Below are positions 12,304-23,833 of a stretch of DNA of 64,000 nt, in pieces. The stretch spans positions 1-64,000 of the forward strand of contig JAFEMH010002511.1 in the NCBI GenBank assembly GCA_022495995.1. Reading direction: 5' to 3'. The position numbers were made by a program, and so were the translations under genes. The stretch's first letter is position 1. Every line of letters begins with the position of its first letter. This stretch comes from Adenophora triphylla var. japonica (Eukaryota > Streptophyta > Magnoliopsida > Asterales > Campanulaceae). A model generated the notes under the pieces. The model was not told the origin of the DNA. It was given only the letters and a program-made list of their open reading frames with translations, and did not search any database.

Positions 12304-13020
12304 TCACATCAATGATGGTGTTACGACCTTGAAGTCTTCTACCCAATCCAAGTCCGGAAGATAGCTCATTTTTCGCATCATTCTCATGGCGGGAGGGATT
12401 TTATCGGAAGTAGTGGTGAGGTCGGTGCAACACACTTGTGCCTTGGAAGAAGCTACGGAGAATCCGGTCAATGCTAACCCTTCATCATCATGCTTGATCT
12501 CCAATATCGGGATATCCCGGTCTTTGGTTCCTTCTACCGTGACCTTTGTCCCCATAAATGGTGGTGATAGTTCCATCACTCATTGAAATTTGGCCTTGAT
12601 GCAAAGTAGAGGCTACCCCGTTTATGCGGTGGATCCGAGGCCGTCCAAGCAAGGCGGTAAATGAAATCGGAATGTCAATAACTTGAAAATCAACATCCAT
12701 GACCTTTTTCCGAACCACATCTTGAGAGTGGCGATCCCCAAGCGATCGTGCGGTGGAGTCGTAGGCCTTAATAGTCGACTAGAAGGCTTTAAGTCCGTTG
12801 GCTTCGGATCCAATAAATCCATCATCTTAGGCGGCAAGACATTCATTACGAGACCCCGTCGACTAGTACTCGTGGCAATCGACGCTCTTCCTAAGCGGGT
12901 GTGATGTAAAGAGGTTCGTTGTGGCTAGCCCCATACTTTGGCGAGTCCAATTCGGTGAAGGTAATGATGTTTCCGTAGTGGATATTTCCAATCATTTGGA
13001 CGACCTCATGCGGGGTGACA
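12304..13020 (-). pseudogene. E1 aspartic protease region, frameshifted
   Basis: The minus strand carries NEPLYITPA (about 12900), then LVMNVLPPKMMDLL (about 12840) where intact relatives have the active-site DNGSSLNVLP. VDFQVIDIPISFTALLGRPR (about 12690) and GVASTLHQ complete the family pattern. Here the Asp-Asn/Ser-Gly triad is lost in the frame that keeps NVLP. The protease processes the gag-pol polyprotein in intact elements. Confidence 0.85.
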
Positions 13021-14350
13021 TCTATGGGCACCGTGGTCTTGGCCAAACTTTCTTCTAGCTTCAACTTATGAGGGTATGAGGAGGTTAACGGGGACCGTAA
13101 GGAGATATTGGCTTGGGTACACTTCAGGCGAGTTAGGGCTGGATCCTCCTTATCGAGTCGGGCTTTTACGCTTCGGCTTATAAGGTCTTTTATCTGTCTT
13201 TGGTTAGAGACGGCATTCCTTTTGTCACCCTTAGGCTGCTCAATACTCATCTGTCCGGGCCTAGTCATCACATAGACATTGGATTTTCCTTGGTCATTAT
13301 TCCTACTTGGAGGATTACATCAATTCTTTCAAAGTCGAGGCGGATTCTTGCGGCGTATGGCCAATTCTGGCGATTGATCGATTGACGGTCTTTGTCGGAA
13401 GCATAGGCGGCTTCCCGAATGCTGGTCCCGGGTTCTGGCTTTTGACCTTTTCACATTCTCCGTTTAAAGCTTTCACGGTCTCATTCAAACTTTTCAAAGT
13501 CGGCATGCAACAAGAATTATCACTTCCGGAGTTTGGAGCTTGGCAAATGGCTTTCTCATCCGAACCTAGCAACTTCTTTAACGAGTAGGATCACATTCCT
13601 CATCATTTGTCAAGCATGTCTTTTCTTTCCACAGGGGTCAACCTTTTGACGGCATCTTGGACGTTGGCCAAACATTTTTGAAATGGGAAATTCCATCATC
13701 AATAAGGATTTACGCGGGGTCGAAACCTCATGGCGGGTTCCTTTTCCTTCTTGTCGAGAGATATTTTAAGGCTTTTTGGCTTGGGCTAACCACTCCTCTA
13801 TTGTCCCTTAGGCACTTCGGCGTGTCTTCATCGGTGTCACTACGGTAGCTCTCGTGGGAACTTTCGTCTTGGCTCTTATGACCAATGAGGGCAAAAGCGA
13901 GTCGGGATACTTGACGCCATATGAGGGTATCTCGAGACTCTTCCTCGGGCTTAGGGATTACCGGGAAGACATCATTATCATCGTAGGACATAAAGGGGCC
14001 AGGGTCGCCTCTAAACTCGAGACTCTTTCCAAGGCATCCATACATTCTTCTTCGAGACCAAGTTTCGGGAGTGACTACTAACAACTGTGATAGAGTCTAC
14101 CCTTCACTGATGAGAGTTTGGCTTCGGCGACGCTTACATGTTCTAGATCGGTGGGAGGAGCCCACTTCCCTCTTTTGGCTAAAGCTTCGATCAAGTCTCT
14201 CCATTCACCTACCAAGTCCTTGTACGGAGTATTGAACTCTAGGATATAGGACTCATACACTACCTCATCCTTCTCAGAGCCTTTGCATAAGGCTGAGACA
14301 CACTTTGAAGTGATTTCATCCCTATTCAGTGCAGTGGCTTTACGCCTCAT
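13021..14350 (-). pseudogene. E1 probable gag remnant
   Basis: The position between leader and protease is that of gag. Several open blocks remain (13315-13572, 13728-14084, 14078-14350), for instance one containing VYESYILEFNTPYKDLVGEW. I see no clear Retrotrans_gag core and no zinc knuckle, so the identification rests on place rather than motif. Confidence 0.45.
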
Positions 14351-16476
14351 CTTGCCCTTCGGGTTTCACTTCCGTTGGCTCCAAGTCCATTCCTTCTCTT
14401 GAGCTGTCATCATCACTTTGTAAATCCACCCATTCCTATTCTCATTCCCAGACTCTTATTTGTAGCTATGCGAGAGGTAGGCAAATTCACGAGCGTTGAC
14501 AAAATTGGAAAGGTCAAGCGCCTTTGGGATTCCAAGGTAGGGAAATTTGGCTCGGTGAAAGGAGGAAAAGGGTCCCGTGGGGGATGCGGAGGAAGTGAGG
14601 GTGTCGGGACCCTAACGGCTTGGGGTATTGGAGGAGGCGAGAAAGGACGGTCTTTGGCAATGGGTTATATGAAGATGGGGGAGGGCATTGGTTATAGGCT
14701 AGCTCTTCTTCCACTGGTCATCTGGTTACCCAAACCGGCCTTGCTTCTGTCAAATCGGTCATTCGACTCTCGGGCGATGAAGCGAGGATTACGGCGAGCT
14801 GTACGAGGATTACGCGCTAACAAGTCGGCGGCCGGTGTTCTCACCCACTTCTTTCTCGGCTGCGGGAAAGGGATAGGAAAAGGTTTAGACTCGGGGTAGG
14901 TGTTTAGGTGAAGGCTCGGGCAATATGCAAATTAGAATCTTCAAGTTTACTTAAAACAGTGTCTTTTATTAATATCTATTTGGTTGGAAAAGGGGTTTGC
15001 CCTTCTTTTCGTAACTACACTAGATCTGGATCGGTGGGTTCCGTCACTACGTCTATAAGCCCCTCGTATTCCACACAGTATTTCGACCTCCCGGGGTGGA
15101 CGGCCCGGGCGAGGGTCTATAGGGCACGCGGATCCCACCGGCCGAGAGTAAAGAACGCTCCTATCGGGTCTAGCGGGTCATAGGACCTTTCAACGCACGA
15201 GCGATGCGGATTATAGTCAAGGCAATGCGGGAAAGTCTCGTCTCTGCCTTGACGGATCTTTGTGAGTTTCGCTTGAGCGAATGACGGTTTTGACTTTCGG
15301 TAATGTCCAGAGAATATAATAGGCATGGGTCGGGCGGCAAAAGCCGGATGACACGGTGTCACATTGAACTTCGTTGCATACGCGGTGCGTGAGTCGGAAT
15401 CGAAGTCAATGCCGGTCAAGATCTTGCCAATTTTTCCTTGTCGGAATTTTGGCGAGCTTCGCTTGAGCGAAAGATCTTTTGATTTTTGGCAAAGACTCGG
15501 TCTTGACTCTTACACATTCCGTGCGGGTCAAGGTCAATAGTCAATGTCGGAGTCAAGATCCCACCGATTTTTCCTTGTCGGAATTTCGGCGGGAATTTCG
15601 CTTGAGCGAAAATCTTGGCTTCCGTTATGAGCTAAGGCTTGACCTTTACGTGGGTATGCAAGCTGGGCTATATGACACGGACTAGACCAAAAACCAACCA
15701 AAAGTCACGGTTTTGAAACGTGTGACACGGGTGTGCATTGGTCGACACTTTGTTTGCCATGGGGAGGTTGGGATGATTCCGTGCGCGCCGGGAGCATCGT
15801 AAGGCTGTCCGTGGCTGCAGTGGAACCACCCTCGGGTTTGAAGGACGTGCGTGCAAAAGTGTACAGGATATATCGGGTGCGCGTAGTGTGCGGTCTCCTA
15901 AAAATGTTCCTTTTTGAGTTAAAACAGAGATTTTCAGAAATGTGTTTTAAAGGAATGATTTTCGGGACGGGGAGAATGCAACACATAAGCACGTAAATTT
16001 TAAGGAGCCCCGATCGGTCATGGAGTGAGTAGCCCCAGGCTAGGGATTTGCCCGGATTAACCATGATTTTCTGGTGGAATTGCCACGAGGTCGTATGGTC
16101 GAGAATCCAATGAGGATTAGCCGTACGGCATGGATCAATTTTCCAGGTTCCACTCCTTTTGCTATTTTTCGGGTTGTTTCCCGTTCGAAGTATGCACAGA
16201 TTCCAAGATGCAAATGATGCAATGCATGGTAAAGAAAGCAAACACGATTAATGAAATCGGCGATGGGAGTCTAACCCGCTCAAAGGGAAAAGCTTTCTTC
16301 TATTTTTTCAAAATTATTTTTTTTTCGAAAAAGGGATACTGGTACGTGGGATTGTTAAACCACCTTGTTATCCCAAGCCCCGGGTTAGGGAGCGATACAG
16401 GAAGGGTAAGTGGGGTCCACCTATATACCAAGTATCGATTTTTGTTTTGAAATATAAAGCTTTTCTCCTTTGGGTT
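14351..16476 (-). other. E1 5' leader with palindromes
   Basis: Long non-coding leader between PBS and gag. The palindrome TTCGCTTGAGCGAA occurs three times (15268-15281, 15458-15471, 15597-15610). A phrase 'tttttccttgtcggaattt' precedes the last two. One GCCGTACGGC motif is at about 16116. No gene is recognised. Confidence 0.6.
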
Positions 16477-16493
16477 TCCCAGTAGTCGCCAAA
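16477..16493 (-). other. E1 primer-binding site
   Basis: The minus strand reads TTTGGCGACTACTGGGA, three bases inside the 5' LTR. It resembles the Arg-tRNA-type PBS described for Ogre-like elements, with a few mismatches. Position and sequence fix the minus-strand orientation. Confidence 0.7.
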
Positions 16494-16496
16494 GCG

Positions 16497-18097
16497 TGAA
16501 TGTGTGCCCAAAATTTTTGTTTATTGGAATTCACGCGAGTTTGAAGACATCCGAGTTATTTGAAAAACGGAGTCGCCACGCCATTTTGATTACCTCAAAA
16601 CTTTGAAAAAAAGGTTTTATGGGTTCGGAGGTTAAGTTACCCCTTGGGAAGAACGTTTGGCGTTCACCCAAAGTGCCTTGCCGGAGCAAGTCTCCCGAGA
16701 TTTCATTAATCGTGTTTGCTTGCGTGCTTTCTTTGTGTGCATGTGTTTGAAAATAAAAGGGGGGAATGTCCCAAGTTGTCTTCCGGACGTACAAACCATT
16801 TGTTGGTTGTCGCTCGGGATTTCTTGGAATTTATGTATTTGGGATTATGATCCCGTCCTCATCTTATGACTTATGATCATCGCATTTTAAACCTCGGGAC
16901 CCTCGGGACTTGCGTGATCGAGAGAATGACTCTCTTTTGGTCAAAGATGAGGTTCTTTAGGAAGGAATGTCCTTAGCCCATCAATCCTACGCTTTAAGAC
17001 GGTCGAGCTCGTATAGAGGCTTCATACTCATTCTTAAGCGATAATCGGAGATATAGGGTTCAAGGTTATCCTTTTCCTAAAGAAATCATGAACCTTTAAT
17101 GGAAGGAACGATGCAAAGATGAGAACTTTTACACCGGTCCGTTCCAAGGTTAGGGGAAAAGGGGAAATGCATGAAAAATGACTCTTTAATGAAAAGATGA
17201 CATTTTGATTTTAGCAAATGATGCTTTTTGATTGAAAGAAATGATCTTTATGCAAATGATGCATAAAGATAGGATTTTTATGCAAATGATGCATTGAAAA
17301 AAGGGTTTTGATGCAAAGGATGCATTTTTATTGAAAAAGATTTGATCTTTATATGCAAATGATGCATAAAGATAACATTTTTATTGGAAAATAGGGACTT
17401 TAGGTGCAAAGGATGCACCTTTATGAAAAAAGACTACATTTTTATGACAAATGAGGTCTTAATGCATGCAAAAAGGGGAAGGGGATGATAAAGATGTGAT
17501 CTTTAAGCTACCAAGTCCCAAGCAATATAAAGACAATGCAATGAGCAATTTATAAAGCAATTAGGATGCAAGGATAGGGCGTGCGAGGTTACCAATGACT
17601 TCCTTTGCTTCTCGGGACGGAGCTAGGAGGAGAGGTCGATCTTTGGTCTTCAAGGAGGAGGGATGTAGCTTCTTGGCCTTCCTTCTTCTTCTTCTTGAAT
17701 TCCCAGCAGTTTCTTCACGTATTTCAGAGTGTATTGTGTATTTTTCTCATATATTGTGTGTGTTGAAATGGGTAGAGGAGGGCTCTATTTATAGGCAGTC
17801 TGGATAAGGCTAATGAAGCCGTGCGGCTGCAGGCCCTTTGCAAATGAGGCCGTGCGGTCTTATCCATTATGACTCAGCATTCTAGAACCATGCAAGGTGG
17901 CATTATTCTAGAAGCTTCTCCCTAATTAAGAAAAACGTGTTTTCTTAATTAGGAAGGCTCCCTACAGCCCTTATTTTAATTTGGGACTGCTCTAGGACAT
18001 TTCCGGAACACTAGGAAGGTCCGGGGAATTACCGGGAAACTTACCGAAATGTCGGGAAAATTAACCGGAAGGCATGAGCCAGATTTGGGTACTTACA
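16497..18097 (-). repeat. E1 5' LTR, 1601 bp
   Basis: It starts TG and ends CA on both strands (TGAATGTGTG...GTACTTACA on plus). It aligns with the partial LTR at 1-1475. It holds the minus-strand TATA box at 17783-17794, GCCGTGCGGC motifs at 17818 and about 17846, and the TGCAAATGATGCA cluster at about 17215-17425. Confidence 0.92.
17783..17794 (-). promoter_or_regulatory. TATA box of E1 5' LTR
   Basis: Minus-strand TATAAATAGAG, identical to the box in the other LTR. Transcription should start about 30 bp to the left and run leftwards through the leader and gag-pol. Confidence 0.75.
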
Positions 18098-18577
18098 AAC
18101 TTGTAAAAAGTCAACTTGTGGAGGTTAAGTTGTGGAGGTCAAGTTGTGGAGGTCAAGATGCAGAGACTAAGATGCTGAGACCAAGATGCAAGGCGTCTTG
18201 ACATATGGACCTGCTTAAGATGTCGATCATATACATACATTGAAAAATTCCATCCCCAACAATAACAATCATCACCTGCCTGTAAACAACCTCAGAATGA
18301 GTTGGGGATGATAAGAAAAACTAAAACAAATATCGTATGAGATGAAAGGAAATGTGGCCTAATGCATCATAAATGTATCCACTGTTTACCAAAATAAATT
18401 AGATTACTTTGTTGTTTTAAATGCAAACTTGGTTAAAGAAGCTAAAAGAGTAAAAGCACCATCACCCAAGACAAGGAAAGGATAAATGGTAAATATTAAA
18501 CAGAACTACATGCGTGTGGACTGACTGAAGTAAATTAAAATCAGTAAGTAAATGCATAATTGGGATTTTACGTCTTT
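18098..18577. other. Spacer right of E1
   Basis: Starts with short tandem copies of a ttgtggaggtcaag phrase (about 18114-18160). The rest is AT-rich with no gene recognised. Confidence 0.5.
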
Positions 18578-18767
18578 TAGGGGTTGCGGGCCGGGCCGGG
18601 CCTAACGGGCCAAAAACTATGAAAGCCCGAACTCAGCCCAAATTCTGCGGGCTTTTAAGTCATCAAGCCCAGCAGGGTTGAAAACCTTGCGGGCACGGAC
18701 CTTGCGGACACGGGCCTTGTGGGCACGGCGGGCTTCGCGGGCCGATGGGCGGGTTTGCACACCCCTA
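18578..18767. mobile_element. Possible hAT-type MITE, about 190 bp
   Basis: Left end TAGGGGTTGCGGGC; right end, read inward on the other strand, TAGGGGTGTGCAAACCCGC. The interior is rich in gggcc and cgggc runs. The ends resemble those of the two hAT elements at 53577 and 61060, but I could not find a matching 8-bp target duplication. Confidence 0.45.
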
Positions 18768-18823
18768 ATTTCGAGGAAGGCGTCCCAGCTCGTATCATGG
18801 TTTTCGCTCCCGGAGGCCATTCA
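18768..18823 (+). pseudogene. Left half of a host exon split by E2
   Basis: One plus-strand frame reads an Arg/Gly/Ser-rich stretch containing RRPSSYHGFRSRRPF up to the E2 insertion point. If E2 and one copy of ATTCA are removed, the frame continues at 28343. The composition resembles RNA-binding protein linkers, but I cannot name the gene. Confidence 0.45.
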
Positions 18824-21800
18824 TGTGAGCACCCCAACCCGGGACCTAACGCGTGTCCCGAGCTTAAGGAGCTCAAACTAAGAAAACCCATCTTAAATTT
18901 TAAAAACTTCTTTTATTTCACATTTAAAAGAAAACCAATTCTCAAACTTCCAAATTAAAATCAACTAATAATATCTCCACTCGGAGGAATTTAAATAAAT
19001 ATTCCAATAAACCATAACTTGGTCAAATACATTGAAAACCCTAATTAACATTGTTTAACAAAAGAGTTTTCCATACAACTTATAAAAGAGTAATACTTAA
19101 ATAGGACTCCCGACAACCTACTCATATACCTATCCTGACAAGTCCCAAAAGCAAGAGTTCACGCTCTTATCCCCGGCCTCACTGGTTCAGGTCACCTGCC
19201 TCAGCACAATCTAAAACAGTAAAAGGGAAGGGTGAGAATAAATCTCAATAAGCTATTATGAATGCAGCAAGATGCCAAACAAGATGCAACACATAGCATG
19301 GTTACACAAAGCACATTATAAAAGCGGTAAACACCTTACGTTACCTCATTTTACCTTTCCCGTCTGAACAATAAGTCGTACAACGTGGGAGTAAAACTCC
19401 TCTCTTTGGTGAACTGCCTCCATGCACATTCACCGCTTATAGGACTCATACTCCAGAGATCCATATAAGAAAATCAGATACTTATATGACCCTTGAATAA
19501 GAGTACCATATAATATCGCCGCTATCTGTAAAGCTTTTGGCTTAATACAGAAGCATTCCACCTAATCACCAAAATCGCAGCGGACTGTAAGGCTTTTGGC
19601 TCAATACAGCTGCTAGCACACCCACTCTGTGGCCACAGAGGGGCCGGTCACAGGTATGATGAACCTTCAATCACTTATAGAACAAATCAATAATTGATTG
19701 AATTCCATTATACCCCCGAATCACATATAACACGTTCAAGCACATAATAGATACTTGAAATAAATCCACAAAAGGGATAAGAATATAACAACATGGTAAT
19801 GTATACTCATGCTAAATCAATACCATAGTGCAACATTCATGTAATACACTATACATAGTATCATCAATGAACATTAATCCAAGTAAGGTAACAATATGAC
19901 AAATAAATCCACAAATGGGATGACAGTGCAACCATACAATAAACATATCCACACTTGGGATAACCATGCAACCAACATAATGAACATATCCACCCTTGGG
20001 ATAACATGTTAATAACATAGTATATAGATCCACACTTTCGATAATAATGAACCAATGTAATGACTGCACATTTCTAAACTAGCACGATAGTGTAACACAC
20101 ATCTTCTACACTATTCAAACCACTCACCAAGGATATGGGACAAGTAAGGCCACTATGTATCATAAACCATTCCTACATAGTCATTACACAACCTCAATTA
20201 GCCTTAATAGAGGTTCAAGATCTACTTCCCAAGTTTGAACTATTTTGGTGAATTTACTAACCAAGCTTATCAATCATTTTCCAGACAATATTTAAACTAC
20301 TTCCCCAAATCCATTTTGACCCAATAAGACGTCACGGTGTAGCCAAAGTATTCTACTTTAATCTAGGTTAAAGTGGATTCATTTTGGTTCTAGTTTGATT
20401 AGGTTTAAACAGTTCACAAATTGGATCATAGTCACCAGGCCAGGCCACGACTCGTGCCCCAGGGCACGACTCGTGCCCTTTGGCCTTTCTCAGATTCATG
20501 CGTCCCCTAAAGCACGACTCGTTACCTCCTCATGGCACGACTCGTGCCAATTACACTTAAGTTACTCAGAATGTTTTGACTCTCATTTCACGAATCGTAA
20601 CCACGAGTTGGCCATGGGCACGACTCGTGCCTAGGGGCACGACTCGTGCCACGGCCAGAAACAGGTAGCTGTAGCATTTTTCCTTAAGAACTCTCAAAAA
20701 CCAAAACTAGTACCAAGCTTCTTCTACTTTGTGAACATAAAAAGGATTTCTAACTTTGTTAATTCTATTCTAAACCATTTAACCCCAAGATATCATATCC
20801 TAACATAAATCATTACCACTTGATTTTCCACTCATTTTACTACCATTTTTCAAGATTTACCATCTTAATCCAACTCAACCCATTTTCTTACACTCATGAT
20901 CATCTTCCTTAAACAACAACATCATTCTATGACATTAACCAATTTCTCAACTCCAAGAAGGGTTCCAAAGCATCAAATAACCATTTTAATGACAATAACA
21001 ACACCAAATAATTCATGATCATTAAATAGAAGGGAAGGTCATAATAATTCACATTATTAAAAGTATACCAAGTCCTTTTTCTACTTCTTTCTACCCAAAT
21101 GAAATAAACTCATAATCTCTTCCCCAAATCAAAGTAAGATAGACATAACCACATACAATAACTCCATTAAAGTCATTATTTCTTACACCCATTATACCCT
21201 CATTCCTTCAACTTAAACCCCCATCTCATAACAAAAATCAATTCAACCTTAAATAACCCATTTACTCAAATAACATTATTCGAAAATACCACAATCATTT
21301 TCTTTCCACAAAATATTCATAAACACATAAAATGAGCAATATTTAGAAAGGAGTCATAATAACTTATCTTAGATTTTTAGGATAAAATGAGGATCTTCTT
21401 AGCTTGATAAACTCCCCTAGATGCACCAAGCACAAAAGTACAATTGGATTGAAAAATGGAGTAGAATTGAACTTGCTAGAATTTGGAAGGAGAGACTCTA
21501 GGAAGGAGCTTCCATGGATGAAATGAAGGAGGATGAAGAAGAAAATTATTAGGAAGAATGGGGAGGATGAAGGAAGTATGGGAGAAGTGTAGTATACTTT
21601 GACTAAGGAGGAGGAAGCGTGAGGGATTTAAGGGGGAAGGCATGGCCCCCCATGCCAAAATAATGAAAGGCTTTCAAAAATAAGCCACTAGGTCCTCCAA
21701 GTTTTAAGTAATACAATTAAATCCCCTAAATTTCTCTACTTCACACAAGGCACCTAACCAACCCATAATATTTTATTTGTTTATTTTATTTTCACTCCAC

Positions 21801-22009
21801 CCTATTATTTTATTTTATTTTCAATTATTATAATTCAACCAAATACTTTAACTTACTTTCATTTTATCCCCAAAGCTTTTGAATTATCTCTTAACCATCT
21901 CAACTTGACATAAACATTAAAGGCATAGAATAAGCACATAGAGTTAACATTAATATTAAAAGCATGTAATATAATACTAAAATTAGTGCCTAGGGTTAGG
22001 GTCGTTACA
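18824..22009 (-). repeat. E2 3' LTR, 3186 bp
   Basis: Begins TGTGAGCACCCC and ends GGGTCGTTACA on plus. It matches 25150-28337 nearly base for base. A palindrome array lies at 20444-20650. Small open frames inside it are not genes. Confidence 0.95.
20444..20650. repeat. Palindrome array in E2 3' LTR
   Basis: Four perfect copies of GGCACGACTCGTGCC (20463, 20534, 20617, 20636), one with a single mismatch (20444) and two more degenerate ones (about 20511, 20589). Confidence 0.95.
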
Positions 22010-22030
22010 TTCACTCCCCCTTAAAGAAAA
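22010..22030 (-). other. E2 polypurine tract
   Basis: On the minus strand CTTTAAGGGGGAGTGAA abuts the 3' LTR. This is a standard purine tract. The codon-like sequence just before it resembles the end of pol in intact Del/Tekay elements. Confidence 0.8.
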
Positions 22031-23833
22031 TTCGTCCCGAATTTTAAAAAGACGTACCTTAAGGATCAATAACAAAGGTTACTCTCCCAAACAATTTGAA
22101 TTACAACCTTCAAACAGTTTTCTCAATGTCATGATTCTTCTATACATTCTCACAACCCCAAATATTCTAGAATTTACTCCCGAAATTTCGATTCTAATAA
22201 CTCTCAACGGTTTTCCCACCTAAGTCAAGTCCGCCAAATCATCACTAACTGAAGAACTCCATACGTACGGAGGATCATACAAATATATTTTCCATTCCAA
22301 GCTTTATACAATACCCTTTCAATGCTAACTAAAAACTGTTATCATACGCAAATTCGCTAAGGTTAATTAAACTTCTCAAGTTGAAAGGAAATCCATCACA
22401 CAACTCACAACCTATTCTTCAAGAATCTGGATGGTCCTCTAATCTCTCCCTTTCGAGTAACTAAATTCTCCAAACTCTCAGGATCGGTAATAAATCCCAA
22501 AGAAAGCTTCGAAAAGATAAGGTTTCCACTTAATTAACGCAACACAATTGCAACCACTCTCGAATAGGGAATAAGAAAATTTCACTTTATCTAAGTTAAC
22601 TTCCTCGAAGCATACCCTGTCATTTTCCCATTTTGCATATTATCACAATTTAGTCTTCCTCTAATACACACTTAAAATTTCACAAAGTCCTCACATCCAC
22701 TAAGTAAGGTAAGGATCGGATCTATAGCCAATCTATTCTCTATCTCTATCAATATGATTCATCTTTATTACATCCCACACCATTTATACATCTTTTAGAA
22801 TTAATTAAAGCAACTATCTTTCATTTCTCAAGAATTCCTTAAAAATTTCTTCGGTAGCACTTGCCAACCCCAAAGATCACGGACACAATCCTCGTAAGAT
22901 CTGGGGTAAAATCCAAGCTTAAGACTATAAAACCCAAAATTTGAAATCTTCTCGAGTCAACTCATTTTTGCTAAACTTCTCAAACGATGAATTCCCACTA
23001 AAGACAAATAACACAACTCACCAATGATCTTCATGATCCTCTCATAACTTCTACTCCCTCCGTCCCATAGATTTATGGACTTTTGGGTTTTGCACGGGGA
23101 TTAAGGAGGAAATATTATATTGAAAGTGTTGTGAGTGTGAAAATAAAATAGGAGAGAGAATGAGTGGAGAGAATAGTAAATTATAATGGTGATGTGAGTA
23201 TTAAAATAATGTAGGAGAGAGAATGAGTGGAGGGAATAGTAAAGATTCCTTTCCATTTTGGGAAAGTTAGATATTATTGTGGGACGCCCAAAATAGAAAG
23301 TTTACATATTATTGTGGGACGGAGGGAGTATTAAACAGAAAGGTCATCAATCATAATTACCATAAAGCCGTCAAGATAAGGATTAAAATTCTGATTATCA
23401 TACTTAGAATCAACGCATGAGATACTTTGATGGAAACACAATTACCATCTACTCACAACTAGCACATAAAATTTCTGGAAAGACTTCTTATGCAAGTCTA
23501 ACACATACCAAATACCCTTCACACTTTTAATCAAAATTTTCTGCCTTTAACACATATATAACAAGTATACCACATAAAGGTTCATCTGTATCAATTACTA
23601 ATGTAAGCAAATTAGGCACAGAAAAGGAGACTCACTTCTTATGATAGTCTACCAATGCACAACAACTACTTACCCATCTAGGTCAAGTATATCTCAAAAT
23701 CATAAATTGATAATCATACCAAATCAACTGGCAATACATGCTCAGCCATAACCACATCACTACCGTGGTAAACCAAAGGAGATTCGAGGTATCCTCTCAT
23801 AAGAGCAGAATCCTCTAACAATAAAACAAAATC
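22031..23833 (-). pseudogene. E2 decayed protease start and degenerate internal DNA
   Basis: Directly after gag the minus strand keeps weak protease similarity at about 23640-23835: LPVDLV and IYDFEIYL, interrupted by stops, where relatives have DLVVLPMxDYDVILGMDWL. The Asp-Ser-Gly active site is gone. From there to the polypurine tract I find no RT, RNase H or integrase motif. A Stowaway MITE sits inside (23054-23328). Confidence 0.6.
23054..23328. mobile_element. Stowaway MITE, 275 bp
   Basis: Terminal inverted repeats CTCCCTCCGTCCCA / TGGGACGGAGGGAG, flanked by TA on both sides. It is younger than E2, into which it inserted. Confidence 0.93.

Larger units (their letters stand above)
1..18097 (-). 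mobile_element. E1: Ty3/gypsy Tat-lineage LTR retrotransposon with antisense PMD gene (3' LTR cut by window edge)
   Basis: The sequence from position 1 re-appears from 16650 as the second LTR. Between the LTRs the minus strand reads, from right to left, PBS, leader, probable gag, protease, reverse transcriptase, RNase H and integrase. A plus-strand gene region and a tandem array then follow before the 3' LTR. This order, with an extra gene of opposite orientation between pol and the 3' LTR, is known from the Tat lineage (Ogre/Retand-like elements). The LTR reads TGTAAGTACCCAAATC at its start and TTCA at its end on the minus strand. About 150 bp of the 3' LTR and the left target duplication lie outside the window. 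Coding parts are full of frameshifts, so this copy is not autonomous as assembled. Confidence 0.9.

Noticed and set aside
19812..20069. Open frame present in both E2 LTRs (also 26188-26388)
   Set aside because: Repeat-like translation of tccacaaatgggatga-type phrases within the LTR, with no similarity to a known protein.
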